Shown: positions 1 to 14,780, counted from the stretch's first letter. The stretch: DNA of 64,000 nt from Ascaris suum (GCA_013433145.1 CM024191.1:4232501-4296500); one strand, 5' to 3'. Notes: generated from the sequence alone by a model not told the origin. A program made the numbers and translations.

Positions 1-267
1 AATAGTTAACTTGATTGGCAAATAATTGAAGATGCTAAAACGCAAAGAAAACTCGGCTGCATTTGAATGATTATTACAATTCTTGTCGATAACCAATCGA
101 AACCTCTATTGAACTGGGAAGGCTCTTGGACTTGAAATTTTATTCAGGCTGACCCTCGGACTGAAAAGATAGGCGTGAATCAGCGAACTAAGCAAGGATA
201 CTTCGCTCTTGATTGCAAGTTAAAAGGAGTGAGTTAACAAGAACAGCCACAAGAAAGGCAGTTCCTA

Positions 268-1200
<933 letters not shown>

Positions 1201-1212
1201 CGTTGATAGTTT

Positions 1213-1220
1213 CTGCAAAG
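1213..1220 (-). promoter_or_regulatory. Probable spliced-leader acceptor before CDC5L
   Basis: On the minus strand the sequence ctttgcag ends 12 bases before the CDC5L ATG. A splice acceptor this close to a start codon fits nematode trans-splicing. A short untranslated first exon further upstream is the alternative. Confidence 0.5.
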
Positions 1221-4200
1221 TATCGAATTCTGTAAATTCGTCGTCACAATCCCACAGGGAAGTGCACACGGGTACCTGGCTACAAGAAGTAATAACAACT
1301 GGTCGTGTAACATTAAAAGAAACGCCTAAAAATTTCGAACTCCACTATTTTTGCAGCTCCGGTGGTTTAGGTGACCGGAGCAGTTGGCCGGAACATTTTC
1401 GTGTGTTCGAGGAATGATTGCGCACTCGTGTTTGTTGCTCGCAGGGTGGTCACGCTTCTTTTCTTTTCAATACCGGAAACTGCATTGCCCTCATCAGCAT
1501 GCACATGTGTGCCACAGAGGTGAAAGGGTGGAACCTTTCTCCTGCATCAACTCCTCTAAGACATTTTCCAGAAGAGGTCTGATATTCGAGATTAATTTTT
1601 AGCTAACACAATGCGGCGATTGCCCGGTTCCATCCTCCTCCTCATCTGACGTTCAGATGGCAAAGATGGCAAGAAAGAATGTGCAAGCATCCCACATCTG
1701 GAGATGACCATGACCCAAGGTGTTTTCGAAGCTATTAAAAGAGGTGCTAGGTGATATGATTAAGGAGGAAATTTTACGTAACAGCAAAAGCACTGCAAAA
1801 AAAGGTGCAGTGAAAAAAATAAAAGAGAATGAAATATAAGCGAACAGCAAGAACTGTTTGCGTAAACAAGAGCACAAACATGAGGTATGAACGCTACGCG
1901 TCACATGAAGTTGATGAAAACGAACGACTGATGAAAGATGCAAAAAGCGGAAGCAGATCAAGATTCAAAAATTTCATTAAAATGTCGATGTTAAGTACTC
2001 TAGTCAAACAATTCCCGAATGGAGATTATTCAGCGCAACAATGCAATAAGGAACTCGTGTTTCTTCGACATATTCTATCAATTGCTCGGAATTACTTTTA
2101 AAAGAATAAATTAACTTTTAAAAGCGCTAATTTAATTAGAAAATGAAGGTGAACCAGCAAAAAAAACAACTACTAACGGATCCAAACGAGCAGAAAACCG
2201 TGTCAAAGTTCAAATAGAGAACTATCGAAGCTTAGGTTTATCGTAACAAAACATTACATGTACCTCTTTCGAGAATAAACGGACAAATCAATTCTGCTCA
2301 AGGTGGAATTAACAGGTACGCCACCCCCCGCGCTATCACTATTTATGTTCAATCACTACAAAGTTTGCAACGCAAAGTGCGGACTTTCTGTTTCATCCCG
2401 CACATGATATACGAAAGCCGTTTCATTGCAAAGTTCAAAATGTTGGTGCGCAGGGAATTCGTGGTGTGACCAACATTACTCTTGCAGCACTAATTCAATG
2501 CACACTAAGCAGAGAAACATGCTACGATTAATGTGTTGGTACTTTTCTACGAACGAAGAGAGTGAGTGATAAACCGGTTGCTTAGTGAGGTAAAAATAAA
2601 TTGGTATAAAGCTGCTGTAACTGGCAGCGGCGGTATAAAGGGGACCGAGTGTAAGTCGAGGGCACGAGCCGGTAACCGTCTGTCGAACGCGATATTTGAG
2701 AGCACAAGGTAGACAGAAGTTGTTTATGGGGGAGGACCACAGCTCTCAGAGACGAGTAGAACCAAAGAGTCCAAACGGATCGAAGTTTCACTTATATAGG
2801 CCTCGGATGTCGGTTGGGGCGGCTTATAGCAAATTGTTGGGTGCCGTACCCAACAACTTGCAATATCGAAGCTAAACAAAAAATTTTACATGCAGACGGA
2901 GCCAGCGGAACCTCCGTTAAAGCATTGTTATATATCCTAATATAATTTAAAATGGAAACTGCAACAGTGCATATCTGAGGGTGCGGAAAAAATTGTGCTA
3001 TATGTACGATGGAGAATTTGACAATAATAATGTTTGCTTGGACAGAACACAAGTGATAAATACGATTTATTTTTATATTAATAAAAATTATTTTCTGTTG
3101 CAGGTTATATTTCTGACAACCTAAAGCTGTTCTTATGAGAGGCAACTTTTGTTCGGGAATTGCGGAGCTTATCGTATTTGCACTTCAACATTACTGTTTG
3201 TAGATGCCTGGAGGATTTACTCGTATTTAACTGCTACCAGTCCCATAACACTGTTGGAGGAATCTCTGAGGAGAGGGGGAGGTGGGCATCGGAAGTTAGT
3301 ATTATATACTAAAGAAATATGGCCGTTTAATATCGGTACAAGTTTGTATATTATTGATGAAGACTTGGAAACTTTCGCATATGACGAAAGAGATTAATTC
3401 AATTCTGATCTAAATAAATACTCATATGTAAGTAGTACAATCTCTAGTTTCATCCATAAAAACATGAGCGAATGTTATGCCGAGTTGTAATATGAAAGAA
3501 TTAATGAATTTTTCATCTCAGGCAAAAAAATTTTCAAGCATTCTATAATACATCGAGCGCGCACTTATTTATGTGAGCATTGAAAGAATATCAAAGAAGT
3601 GATTTCCGACTGAATACATTTACTGGAGAAACACTCACTAATGAAGGGGTTCGCGCACCGATCAACGACTCTCTGTTTCCGCGCCTACCAAGAACGTCGC
3701 GATGACCGGAAAAGACGTTGCAGGTCTTAAAGTTCATAAATCTCATGGATTCGCTCATATGATGCTACCTTAAGCAGCGAAAGCGTTGTATTACGTTCTA
3801 TGAATCTCTGCCATTTCAATTCACAACTGCGAACTGTTCCATTTATATAAGGTGTGCGGATTACTTGGAAGGAAAATTCCATTTGGTTCACCGGTTCTAA
3901 GAACATTACTGGCTAGTTATAGTTGGCGTTTGCGGGTTGATAGTCTCTAAAGTTTTGTCTCTTGTGCTTAGTAAGTGGTTAATTTCCTGTGATGATTCAA
4001 TATTTATGTAAGGAGGACCTGCATATGATATCTTCTAAATCTGCATATGTTATTCACAAAGTGTTTCAAGTGTTCGGGAAATGTCGACCGGAATACGAGT
4101 TGCTCGTCAATCCGAAACGCGCAATTCATCTCGCAGTTTCATATCGAGTCGCCGTGTTCAGCAAATTGTCGTAATAATTATATGGCGGTCTTATAGTGCT

Positions 4201-5215
4201 GTTCGTTGTTGTATGCATAATCTTCTGCTTCTTTTACCTAAAGGAAGACGGCATCTCGTTTATATTGGAACGTTGGTTAGCACTTTCAGGCTTATTTTTG
4301 CACAGAGAATCTTTTCACCGCAGCATGTTGACAATGCCGCTTTTAGGCTTGCTTCAGAAGGCAGTGACTTCAGCCGCTAATAGGGAAGGAGGTGGCACTT
4401 TAAAGCGCGCCTTAAAGCTTGGAGCCGATCAAAGGGTATAGTTTTCTAAGTGATGTAACAACGAACCTTATACATGATACTTCCTTTGTGTTGCCGCTTC
4501 TTTCATCCCATTCACCTCAACGCATTTACTTCAGCAGTTTCCAAATGACAACAAGCCGCGGTGATAAAACATATCTGTTGCCCACCCCTGATCAGTAACC
4601 CGTCATCCCCCCTTCCCTCCCCCTCCTCCCACCCAAAAAGTAGTAGGACTTGACCCTTTAAAGACAAATGAGTCCAGCTAGTGGTTGAAATAAACGGTTG
4701 CGTTTCTTACAAACTTGGTCTGCTCCTACTACGTCTTACTCACTTTCCAAACTGTTGCATCCTTGATGGCGTAAATTCATCAATGAATTTACGGATTAAT
4801 GTCCACCGATGATACAAATCACACCTTTCGTTACGCCAAATTACGAAATCTAGGACGTACCACACAACACGTGCGTGCGCAATCGTGCACCTGGCGTTTC
4901 GTTCCTTTCCAAGTGGAAGGCTTCTGACGTTCGCAGCTCGTCGTACGGTAGCGATTCTGTCGTTTCATCGCTGAAGTTTTTACGGAGCGTCCGCCAGTTA
5001 TTGTCTAGCAGTTGGTTGGTATCACAAGGACGAGCTGTGGCAGTGGAGTGACGGCAGGGTCGGCGATTGGGCCTAGGAAAACCGCTAGGTTATATACAGG
5101 ACTGTGTGACCTGGATTTGAAGGAATCAGCTCGGCGTTGATATATTCATGTTGGTGCTCGCAGTTCGCCGTGGCAGAATGGTGCGCGTGCATCGTGTTTC
5201 TTAAACTGTTCTGTT
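1221..5215. other. Intergenic region, no supported gene
   Basis: About 4 kb between the divergently oriented CDC5L start and the next plus-strand candidate. Only short open frames are present, such as 1829-2101 plus and 2792-3145 minus, with no family resemblance. Bases 4860-5200 are richer in G+C and CG dinucleotides than the flanks and could hold promoter sequence for rightward transcription. A short inverted repeat lies at 4770-4793. Confidence 0.5.
4770..4793. repeat. Short inverted repeat, 11-bp arms
   Basis: The arms cgtaaattcat and atgaatttacg are perfectly complementary with a 2-base centre (4781-4782). It is AT-rich, so it may be chance, a binding site for a dimeric protein, or a small hairpin. 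Confidence 0.45.
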
Positions 5216-6941
5216 ATGATCTCATCGGACGTTGCTGTGGCTTCATCGGATATTTACATCCACGAAAGACTGACAGCGCAAAACTCGAGCGAACGTCCTC
5301 GCACCGCCGACTCTCTAGCTGAGAAAGTTCCTCGAAAGGTTAGCAGTCTTTTGGTTGGCGTGATGTTGTTGATGGTGCCTTATTGCTCATGTGTAATTGT
5401 AGATCTTGCAAGCTTCGTTTTACTCAACGGAAGAGCGCAAACGTTGCTGAACGTAGACACCTCTACATCCGGGCGCCAATTCCATCATTTGCATATCAAA
5501 ATGCTTTTCTCGTTCGTTCTTCAGGATTCGGTTATGTAGGTGAAGACATATGTAAAGATTTCGGCCGTTTCTGGTGTAAGCAATTTCCCATCTTTCAGAG
5601 CCGTCGGATCGACTCGGAGCTCTATGGGGGTGTTTGTTAGAGTTTGCTGCCTTAAAAGTTTAGAAAAGCGAGTTCTAAAAGTTTCAGCTATCGCATTTTG
5701 ATAAGGTGGTTAGGGATGGAGGTGAAAAAAAAATCAAAGCATCTAAGAAATTCCCCGCGAAATTTTGCTTTCACCTCTCAACGTCGTCTGGGAGTGTTTT
5801 GAAACTTGGTCGTTCAAAAAAAAAACCTTTTTTTTAAAGTCGATAGTTTTGATAACAATGTCTCTCATCACCAACTTAGTGTGAAGGGGTGATAGAAAGC
5901 CTGGAAGTTCATCACTAAAATAAGTTTTTTTTTGTCACAGAATGGAGCGCACATTAATCGAACTTCCTCTGATTTTCCGTTTTGAACTGTGCCCCTTGCT
6001 TAAATCGGGGTCATGATCTTCCATTAGCATTCAAAATATGATGAGATGAAATTTTGGAAGAAAGTGTTGTTGGGATCGGAAGATGTCAAAAAACGCTTCT
6101 GTAAAGCCTGAAGAGGATGAGGGAATTTTCGAAAACCGAGAACGTACCGCCCGAACACTATTGTTAGGGAAGGTTTATTGTTGCAGGAGAATATAGCAAA
6201 TCCAAAGTGCTGATATGGTATTGTTAAGGGAAGAGGTGAAACGATGCCAATTTCCAATGAGGCAGGTAACCTACTGTGCAATGAGGGTGGTACCCCCACC
6301 TTTTTTCATCACCCACATCTGCAAAATTCAGCTCTCTCTATCCGGCTTCCCGGTTTGCTAGGTCTATTTTTATTATTTAGTGAAGTGCACCAATTATTCG
6401 TCTAGTTGACTTACAGTGAAGAGTGAAAAGTAAGTGACTTGCACAGCGCCGCAGTTATAAACGTCCTCATGGACTTGTCAGTTATTTTTTAATGAGTCTG
6501 CTGCTGTGTCCTTGTTGTTGGAAATCACACTTATTATTTCGCGATCATCTCAGCAAATTTCATTAATAGTTCGATATTGCGCAAATCCGTTGGGAACTGT
6601 TTTTTTCCACTGCCTAAGGGGGTTCCGCTGATCCACTAAGTCGGCGTTAAATTATCCGCACGACATTAGGCGCTATGAATTTATTGCTGCCAGATATAGT
6701 GTGTTGGGTTGTAATTTTGGAATTTAAACGGAGATTTCGGAGGAAATTCTTGAAACGACGAAACTCGTGGCGCAGCAATTTTTATCGTAATCTTCGCTAC
6801 TCGCATTCGTTTGATTATTCCAAAAAAAGAATGTTCTTTTTTTCGGCACTGATGTATGCGATCTGTGTGACTGCGTTTGTGCCGCTCATTCTATCGCCTA
6901 TGAGAGTCGGACTTTCTTGGCTCCATTCAACTGGACCATAG
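5216..6941 (+). CDS. Possible small membrane protein, three exons (uncertain)
   Basis: I do not recognise this gene. Three pieces join in phase: 5216-5338 (41 codons, serine-rich and charged, ends at a GT donor in phase 0), 5599-5629 (after a CTTTCAG acceptor, ends phase 1) and 6694-6941 (after a CTGCCAG acceptor, stop at 6939-6941). Together they give 402 bases, 133 residues. The first exon has the mixed codon composition of real coding sequence (MISSDVAVASSDIYIHERL...). The last exon has a strongly basic stretch (KRRFRRKFLKRR), then one hydrophobic segment of about 20 residues starting FFFSALMYAICVTAFVPLIL, suggesting a single membrane span. It lies just upstream of, and on the same strand as, the transporter gene, so its first exon could instead be 5' sequence of that gene. 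Exon 2 is only 31 bases and its donor is weak. Confidence 0.28.
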
Positions 6942-7691
6942 TATTTCTGCAACCGGCTGTTGCAAAGTGACCATGAGCAGAGATGCGCGCAGTTCGCTCT
7001 AACAAATTAAACTCTAACACGGCTCAAACATGCGCTGTCACTGTTCATTGTTGTCTGTGATCTGTTTCCTTAACAGATCCGTGACTAAGACTCTCAATCT
7101 CATCCATCCATCCTCGCCTCTCACCTTTTAGCATAATAGAGGGGTTGGACTAATGGAGTGGAACCGTATTTAATAGTTATGGCACGTACTCTTCAGCGGA
7201 TATTTTCTATCGCTTGCCGTTCAGCCCTCTATATCAAGTTCATTATTTGCTCTTCTCACCTCATTTACGAATTCAGTTTTATTCTATCTACTTTATTCCC
7301 TTTGTTTGACTTTTCATATTTTCTTGTTTGTTGTTTTCCAGTAGACGCAACTTTTATTTCTGAGATTTAATATTTCTTCACCACCTGTACACTTCCCAGG
7401 TGTTTCCGTCTTCGGTTGTTGAAGTTCATCTTTACCCTCTATTCGTCCATAGTTTATTGTTGCCTAGAGCAGGCTAATAAATTGATGCATTCCAGCCGCT
7501 AACACATTTTCCGTTGGTTTTATGCAGAGAAATATTTCTTCGCTTGCGGTACGTAAGCTGCGAACGTATGGCTGTATATAAATATTTGGTGTACACTTTA
7601 TAAGAGACGTATGTATAGAAATTTTCGTTGTATTATTTCTGTTTAGGCGGGCTGATGCTGAATTTTGTTTTAAAAAAAGTTGATAACAAGT
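6942..7691. other. Intergenic region before the transporter gene
   Basis: About 750 bases with only short, unremarkable open frames. It must contain promoter or 5' leader sequence of the MFSD14 gene, but I see no specific element. Confidence 0.4.
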
Positions 7692-7701
7692 TTGCTTTAA
7701 G
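7692..7701 (+). promoter_or_regulatory. Probable spliced-leader acceptor before MFSD14
   Basis: The sequence ttgctttaag ends 12 bases before the ATG at 7714. TTTAAG is also used as an internal acceptor elsewhere in this window, which supports it as a splice site. It could equally be the acceptor of an untranslated first exon. Confidence 0.45.
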
Positions 7702-7713
7702 GAGGAGGGGCGA

Positions 7714-10700
7714 ATGGTGCGCAAGGGCCGTTCGCTGGGCTCGTTGTTATTCGGGCGGCGGGGGCGACAGTCTCGTGACGGCATGGGTTTTGGCGATGCA
7801 AGCGTCCATCATGCACTGATTGTCATATTCCTCGAATACTTTGCTTGGGGCCTGCTTACAGTTCCAGTCATCAATGTTAGTTGCTTAATTGTTCATATTC
7901 GTTAGCTGAGTGACGTCTAAAACGACGGTCTGTGAAGGAAATGCTGTGACGATCACGCACTAGTCGTTAATTATTTCAGTGATTCGGCAGTGTTTCTTGT
8001 CTACGTTAATTGCTGCTGCTATGTGGCGTGTTGAGAGACGTTCTCGTCCGATATTAGAAAGAGCGAAGGAGCAAATTGTGTTCTCTCGTTTTTATTGCTA
8101 TTTTGGTGCGTTTGCAAAACTCGTTTCTGCATTATTAACGGACTGAAAAAATTCAGATTTGCGGGCAGGAATCGATTATTGATAATGTTGATTTCACCGG
8201 CAGTTCACATGATTTTACTGCACTTATAGGTGTGCCTATGCGCTCTTTTTTCTCATTGATTGATCATAAATTGGGGCTTCCTTACTTGTTGAAATAATAG
8301 AGTAAATAGGGAAAGGCTAATGTTTATTTTAATAGCGAAGAGCACTGTGGATTCCATCTATCAGTTATGCGCAGTAACGCGGTGTATTAGGGCAGGTGAG
8401 GAAAAGGGAGAGGGCGACGGGTCCAACAACTAGTGAGCCCTTAGCTCACAACATTGGCGTCGCCTGACTTTATCTTAATTATTATACCCGCTCTATACAT
8501 CTCCCAGTCTATGTTAATAACGTTTCGCTTACGATACAAGGGGCCTTATCCTTTGAGAAGGCCAACTATGGCAAGCGAGCTGTTGTGAGAAACGTGACGT
8601 TGGAACTATGCAGATGTTTTAATCACTGCGAGCTTAGGGGAGTGGAGGTGTCTTATGCGGTAGCCAAGAAACTATTTTCATCGCTCTCAATTATCTTCCC
8701 AACTCCTCTTCTTATGCTATTTCCACTATTCTTTGTATCTCGGCCCAAGCTTTTCTTTCGTTCATTGCAGGTATTGGCTGATACATTTCCGGCCAACAAA
8801 TTCCTGATGAATGGAATGATATTGGGAGTTAAAGGATTCTTGTCATTCCTAAGCGCTCCTCTCGTGGGCGCACTCTCAGACACGTGGGGTCGCAAGTCTT
8901 TCCTCCTGCTCACTGTGTTCTGCACGTGCATGCCCATACCGTGCTTGAAGATCAGCCCCTGGTTTGCTTTTCTTTGCAGTTTTTGGGGCCTTATTCGTAG
9001 GCAGCATTTTAGTATATTTGACAGTTGGTATGACTGCAGTGTCTGAGAACACTCTTAGTGAGGAGTATATCTTGAGGTAAGCTTACTGCTGTTAGTTTCA
9101 GATTTTTTCATCACTCTTAGTTGTGCTGGCTCGTTGTGGCTACTAAAATCAATCGTTGCTGAAACGGTTGTTGGATTGCAGTTATTTACTCAGAGGGGAC
9201 ATTTCTAGGCTGGAAGTTTAGCTTCGAAAGCACGCGTTCAGGTGTCGTTTATATTTCATTTTAAATCTTGTTTCAGACGCCGTAGGTTTGTGGTGATCTG
9301 CATGAGATCTTATTCAAACAAATATTTAACTATATTTGTCCATTCGCGTGCTTATTGCATCAGATCCGTGCAATTGCCGTGCTGAATCGTTGCCGTTATG
9401 TTTTCAGTGTTTCAGGTGGTACTTTGCTCTGTTTTCAATCAGTGGTCTGTTCTCGGTAACATTCAGTGTGGTTCTGGCCTATGTGGCCGATATTACCGAG
9501 AAGAACGATAGGTCGGCGGCTTATGGACTAGTATCGGCGACTTTTGCTGCATCGTTGGTAACATCACCGGCACTGGGAGCATGGATATCGGAGGCATGGG
9601 GCGACGAGGCAGTTGTTCTTTTGGTTAGCCAATTTTTGGCATTCCCAACTTGCGTTTATTGCAGTGCATAAAAGTGTGACGCTTACGAGAATCATAGGTC
9701 TAACCATTGTCGCGATGAATTGCAGTCGTTGCTCAACTCTTTGAGAAAGAATTTTGCAAGGCACTTAGCAAATCGGGTCGAGGAATGGCCTCAATAGCAG
9801 GGTCGTTTTATTTCACCTCTGTATTATGATAAACACCCTTTTCCTGCATGAATAAATATGCTGTTGCTCTTATTGCTGCTAGAGGAGATCGGCTTATTTA
9901 TTGACAGATTAATCGGATCTGTTTAACTATGCTCATGCTATCAGTGCTCAGCATCACAATTTTTCGAGTTGGATGATGTCACATAAGCTGTTTCTTAGAC
10001 GTTTCAAAGTTTGCCTGCGTTGGCAATGTGGTATATTGCACCCTGCTTGCGGGCATTATTTTTTAAACCACATTCATCTTCTCCGTTAAAAACCCGTGCA
10101 TTCCTCATCCTCCACTTCGGATAAAATGCGGTTCCGTACGCATGAGTTGAAAGTGCTAGATTTTACCGTCAAGGGGAGTCGTCTTTTTCAGTCAGACCCG
10201 TTGTTGACACAAGCAAACTTCATTCCGGTTCATTTTGCATACTTTATTACGGTAGCAGCTGATGCGACTAGTATGCTAGTCGAAGATAAAGGCGCTTGAT
10301 CCTCAGGAGGGCTCCGCTCGTTTCTTTCTTTCGCTTAAATGCGTTTCAGTGCATCGCCCATTACTAGAGCTTTTGTGTGAGAAAATTTGTATGGAATTAA
10401 GTTGTTAGATAGCGCAAATCGTAGTAGTTTTTTGGTGGACTATGAAGTTTGTGTTGTCTTTAGGTTGATAAAGTCGGAAAATTTTAAACTTGACCTGCAG
10501 ACCTTTCAAGCTACAGTTAAGTACTGAACATTGTGGCGTTTCGCATCAGTTGGTAAGTTATTTCGTTATAGGCAACAGCGGTGGCGGCCCTTGACGTGCT
10601 CTTCATTCTAGTAGCAGTGCCTGAAAGTCTGCCGATGCATCTGCGACATTCCCTGGATTCAGTATCCTGGCACTCGGCCGATCCGTTTGCAACTCTTCGG

Positions 10701-13700
10701 ATCGTATGGGAGGATGGGATGGTGATGCAGTTGGCTGCGGTTGTTTTTCTGAGCTATCTACCGGAAGCTGGACAGTTCTCTTGTTTCTTCGTTTACCTTA
10801 AACTGGTGGTCGGCTTCACTCCAGAAGCAGTGGCGGCGTTTATTGGTTGGTTTTTTTGTTATTTTTGTTGTCCTGTGTTATTATGATCTAAGATGTCCTA
10901 TCAGTGAGACAAAGGCAGCTAGTCTGAGGCTCTTCTGAAACTTCTTCTTCATTTGGTTCAAAGTATCCTTAATTGATGTAAGCAGCCCAGGAGGCCGATG
11001 ATATTTGAGAGCGCTGCATATGAGCTGCTTCGATGAGTATATCCTGATGCTTGCCGCTCCCGGAAACTTTCATAGTTAACTGTGTAAGCTAAGATTACCT
11101 GGCAGCTTCTCATATTACGGCATCGACGTAGTGAGGGCGGAAGCAATGGAAGCCTTTGCATTTTTTTTGATTGGCTCAAGTGCAGATAAATTTCTGGGAT
11201 ATTTAATTGCTGTAAAAATAAACCTCTTAAAGCGAGCTTTTAAATTAAGAGACAATAAAAGTTAAAGGTTTAGAATTTACTGAATTTTGTATGGATTTCC
11301 TGTATTGTTGTAAGGGTTGTTATATGTTTGATATAGCGTAGATCCCATTGAATCAGAATCTATTTCGAGAATGTGGTGACGCTATTATTGAAACATGAAA
11401 GTCTCTTAGTAACGGTCTTTCGAATACGAAACCTAATGTTCATTAGAAAGTGGTAGTAGTTGCAACTTAAAAACATTAAGGCCCCACACTTTGATGTGTG
11501 TTATCAACTCTGTTTAGGTTTATGTCCCTCTTGGTGCATATAATATTGCATTTAAATACGTTTGCAGGTAAAATGCCAGGTAAGAACTAAAGAGGTGACA
11601 AAGACCCACGACTGTTTGAATGGTTCTTGCTGGAAGTGTGCCTACTTGGGTACCGGGAAAAGCCGGGATTTTTATTTGACGAGATACGGTATTCGGTGTT
11701 TTCTAGCAGCTTTAGACTTATACAAATGTAGTGACCAATGTATTAGACTTAATGAAATGTGCATGGATTTGCCTTAATGTTGTAAGAGGTCGCCTCATAT
11801 AACGTTCAGAAAAATTCTAACGAATGAGTGCACTTAAACTCCGGGGCAATCTAAACTTCATTATAAATGAGCTGTGTTCTTTAAGAAACTCCATATTGTT
11901 TTTTTTTTTTTGCAAAGATTTCGGCAATACTATGCAAGATTAATGCAGAAAGCGTAATTGGCTTATCACAGCTATTGCATTCACCGTTTCGAGCGAATTG
12001 TTTCCTGTTAAAAACACGTTTGTTGAGGATCGTTAGACGTTTTCACTGCACTCCAGCCAGTGTTTTCTATCAAAGAATGGCATTGTGGCATCGTTACCTT
12101 TGGGAATTGATTTCCCCCGGGAACAAATAATTTTATCTTCAGAAAGGTTGTTTTCAGGTTTGGTGGGTATATTGTCGGTGGTTGCTCAGACGGGTGTTCT
12201 TCTTTTACTAACACAAGCTGTCGGCACTAAACATACGATAACTCTTGGTCTGTGCTTCCAATGCGCGCAGTTGACGTGGTGAGTTTATTTTTTTTTTGGT
12301 TACTTTATGCGATGCTTTACTTCCATCGTTTGAAATGTTGTGAATTTCTCATGATCTAGTTTGATAAGTAAATGCCGGCTGTTTTAAGCGCTCTTTTGGG
12401 TGCAGTTCAGGCTGTTCAGACGTCTAACTCATCTGCAGTTCATACTGCATAGTTACAGGTGTGTTGGATTTTTTAATAATCACGGTAGGGAAGTAAAAGC
12501 TATAGATGACCGTAAGTGTTTGACCAGGGAAGTGCTGTGCACATCGTCAATTAAAGCAGTATAACTGCGATGTGAAACAGTTGATTAACGATCTATCTCA
12601 GAAGGGTTGCTTAAGCAAACGCGATGAGCACACATTCAAGAAATGGTTTAATGCACTGCTTTAAAAACAAAATGCGCCTGAAACAGTGATGAGGCGGAAC
12701 GTCGTAAAGGAAGCGGTCACCGCGACGACGACCTCCTTTCGTTAATTTCTAAGTTTTACTGATAGCTCGTGCTGCGTGAGTGCTAGATTGTGGTTATGCG
12801 AGTCCTTGTTAGATCACTCTTTTGCACTAAAGTCGATTGCAGCAGTTGTGAGTGGGCTGGCGTTTAGCACCTTCAGCATTATGTCACGTTTTCCCGTCTT
12901 TAACTGTGAATAATCTTGGTTTCATCGGTTGTTGTAGATATGGCAGTTAAGTGTGATGGCACATCTAATGAACAGAAAGATATCCACTAAAGTTTGGGAG
13001 CAGGGGGATTTGGTTGCAGAAGGACTGCTTCAACAGTGTTTCAGGTATGGGTTAGGAACGAAGTACTGGATGATGTGGGCAGCGGGCCTGCTAGCAGCTA
13101 TGAGCCAGCTCACTTACCCGTCGATAAGCGCGTTTGTCAGCATCCAGAGTGATCGCGATAAACAGGGCACTGTGCAGGGTGTCGTTACCGGTATTCGAGG
13201 ACTCTGCCAAGGTTTGTTGTGTTTTCGCAAGTGTCCTCCAGCGCTGCTTTCAGTACTGGTTGATCTGAAGAAGTGTAACAGGATTGAAGTGTTTTAGTGA
13301 GGCTAAAGATGGAAAATAGCAGCAGTGTAGCCACGTTGGAGTAAGGATTGGTCGTTGAGCTCCGTAGTCTGTTTTTGAAGATTGTCATATTTAGTGATAA
13401 TATGGTGTACTTAATGGTAGTAACCTTTTCCTAAACACGAGCTCACTAGTGATAAGAAGCTTTCATTATCGGCGAGGTCTTACCTTATGGTGCACTTCTT
13501 TTCGGATTCTGGTTCGTAATAATCAGTTCAAGGATCGTGACTTCAGCACCATCAAGGATAAGAGCAAGCTAGCAAGTGAAAATCGTTGCCCGCGTATGGG
13601 ATCCAATCCAGCGCCGCCTATTCCGCTCACCTAATGCATTACCGGCTAACTCATTCGGATTTCAAGGATATCAAAGTGGCGATACCGATTATGCCATAAA

Positions 13701-14780
13701 GAGGAATGATTTCATTCTCTGATGCCTCACCGTTCGGAGGGTTCCTAACGCTAAATTTGCCCTTCGGTGTCTGAAGAACTTGTTAACCAAAAAATTGGAT
13801 GTTGGTTAATCTGGCAAATTGATTCCAATCCATCTCTAGTCCATCCAGCTTTCGAAACAAAAGACGCTGATTATTTAGCTCGTTTTTGTTTGAAAAAGGT
13901 CTGAGCTGTCGACAAGATTGTAACGTTTCCTTCAAAAGAACATACCGTTTACCGCTAAGAAAGCAAAATAAAATAGGACGAAGTTGAAGGAGTAATGGCG
14001 CTTCGAAGTGATATTATAGAGCTTTCTCTTGTCGTCAAGGATTCGAAGAAAGCATTTCGAAGGCTTTCACTGTGGTTTTTAGGTCTCGGTCCAGCACTCT
14101 TTGGATTTATATTCTATCAGTTCGATATGGATCTTAACATCGACAGCGATGAAACAGGGCATGTGGGTATTGCGCAATTTCCTGCGCCAAGGATCCGACC
14201 ACAAACCATTTCGGTCATATCACCGCGAAGAAATGTTACGTCGACTGATCGACCGACGTTTAATTGGGTAAATGACTTGTTTTCTATTATGCAAACGGCT
14301 GTGCTGAGAAGAAGGGAATTTAGTGATATGAACGTTGATTCCCCTACCAAGGATTATTGATACGAATCACGAACATCGTCGACTGATTGTTGGTAGTGAC
14401 TGAGTAGTTTCTGAATTAGATAATAAAGTGTCTTATTACGAGCAGAGACGAACGAATGAACATGGATTTATTGCGGTTAGCCGTTTGAGCCGTTAGAATA
14501 GCTTTTTGAATATCGCACAGAGGAAGTTCTGATTACTGAAGTGCGACTTGAATCGCTGAAGGAGTTAAAATTGCTCTTATTATACGTCCGGTTTTTTCAG
14601 CAGTTGATACCAGGACCGCCTTTCTTATTCGGTGCGCTGTTGGTTTTATTAGCTCTAGCAGTGAACTCTTCGCTGCCAAAAAGTCCATCCTCAGGTGGGC
14701 GATTTTTTCGGCGACCGACGCCAACTCACAGTCGTCAGTCGTCTGCTGATACGGCAAAACTTTTACAAAATTCATCCTGA
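7714..14780 (+). CDS. MFSD14: MFSD14/HIAT1-type major facilitator transporter
   Basis: A 12-span major facilitator superfamily protein of the HIAT1 (hippocampus abundant transcript 1) group, an orphan membrane transporter related to sugar carriers. Exons: 7714-7875, 8771-8961, 9416-9623, 10572-10845, 12158-12278, 13045-13211, 14083-14267, 14601-14780. They total 1488 bases, 495 residues; vertebrate members have about 490. All junctions keep phase. Landmarks: the first span after HHALIVIFLEYFAWGLL; the MFS loop 2-3 motif GALSDTWGRK at about residues 87-96; SATFAASLVTSPALGA; the family signatures FILVAVPESLP and FLSYLPEAGQ; WMMWAAG and VVTGIRGLCQGLGPALFGFI near the C-terminal half; PGPPFLFGALLVLLALAV in the last span. 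The C-terminus is a short serine-rich hydrophilic tail ending at 14780. The linker after span 11 (exon 7) is longer and different from vertebrate members. The exon 7 frame stays open past its GTAAAT donor to 14360, but the PGPPFLFG segment requires splicing. MFSD14A and MFSD14B cannot be told apart. Confidence 0.95.

Noticed and set aside
13561..13660. tRNA-like stretch with ggatccaatccagc
   Set aside because: No consistent cloverleaf or A/B box could be drawn on either strand. No tRNA, rRNA or spliced-leader RNA gene was found in the window.
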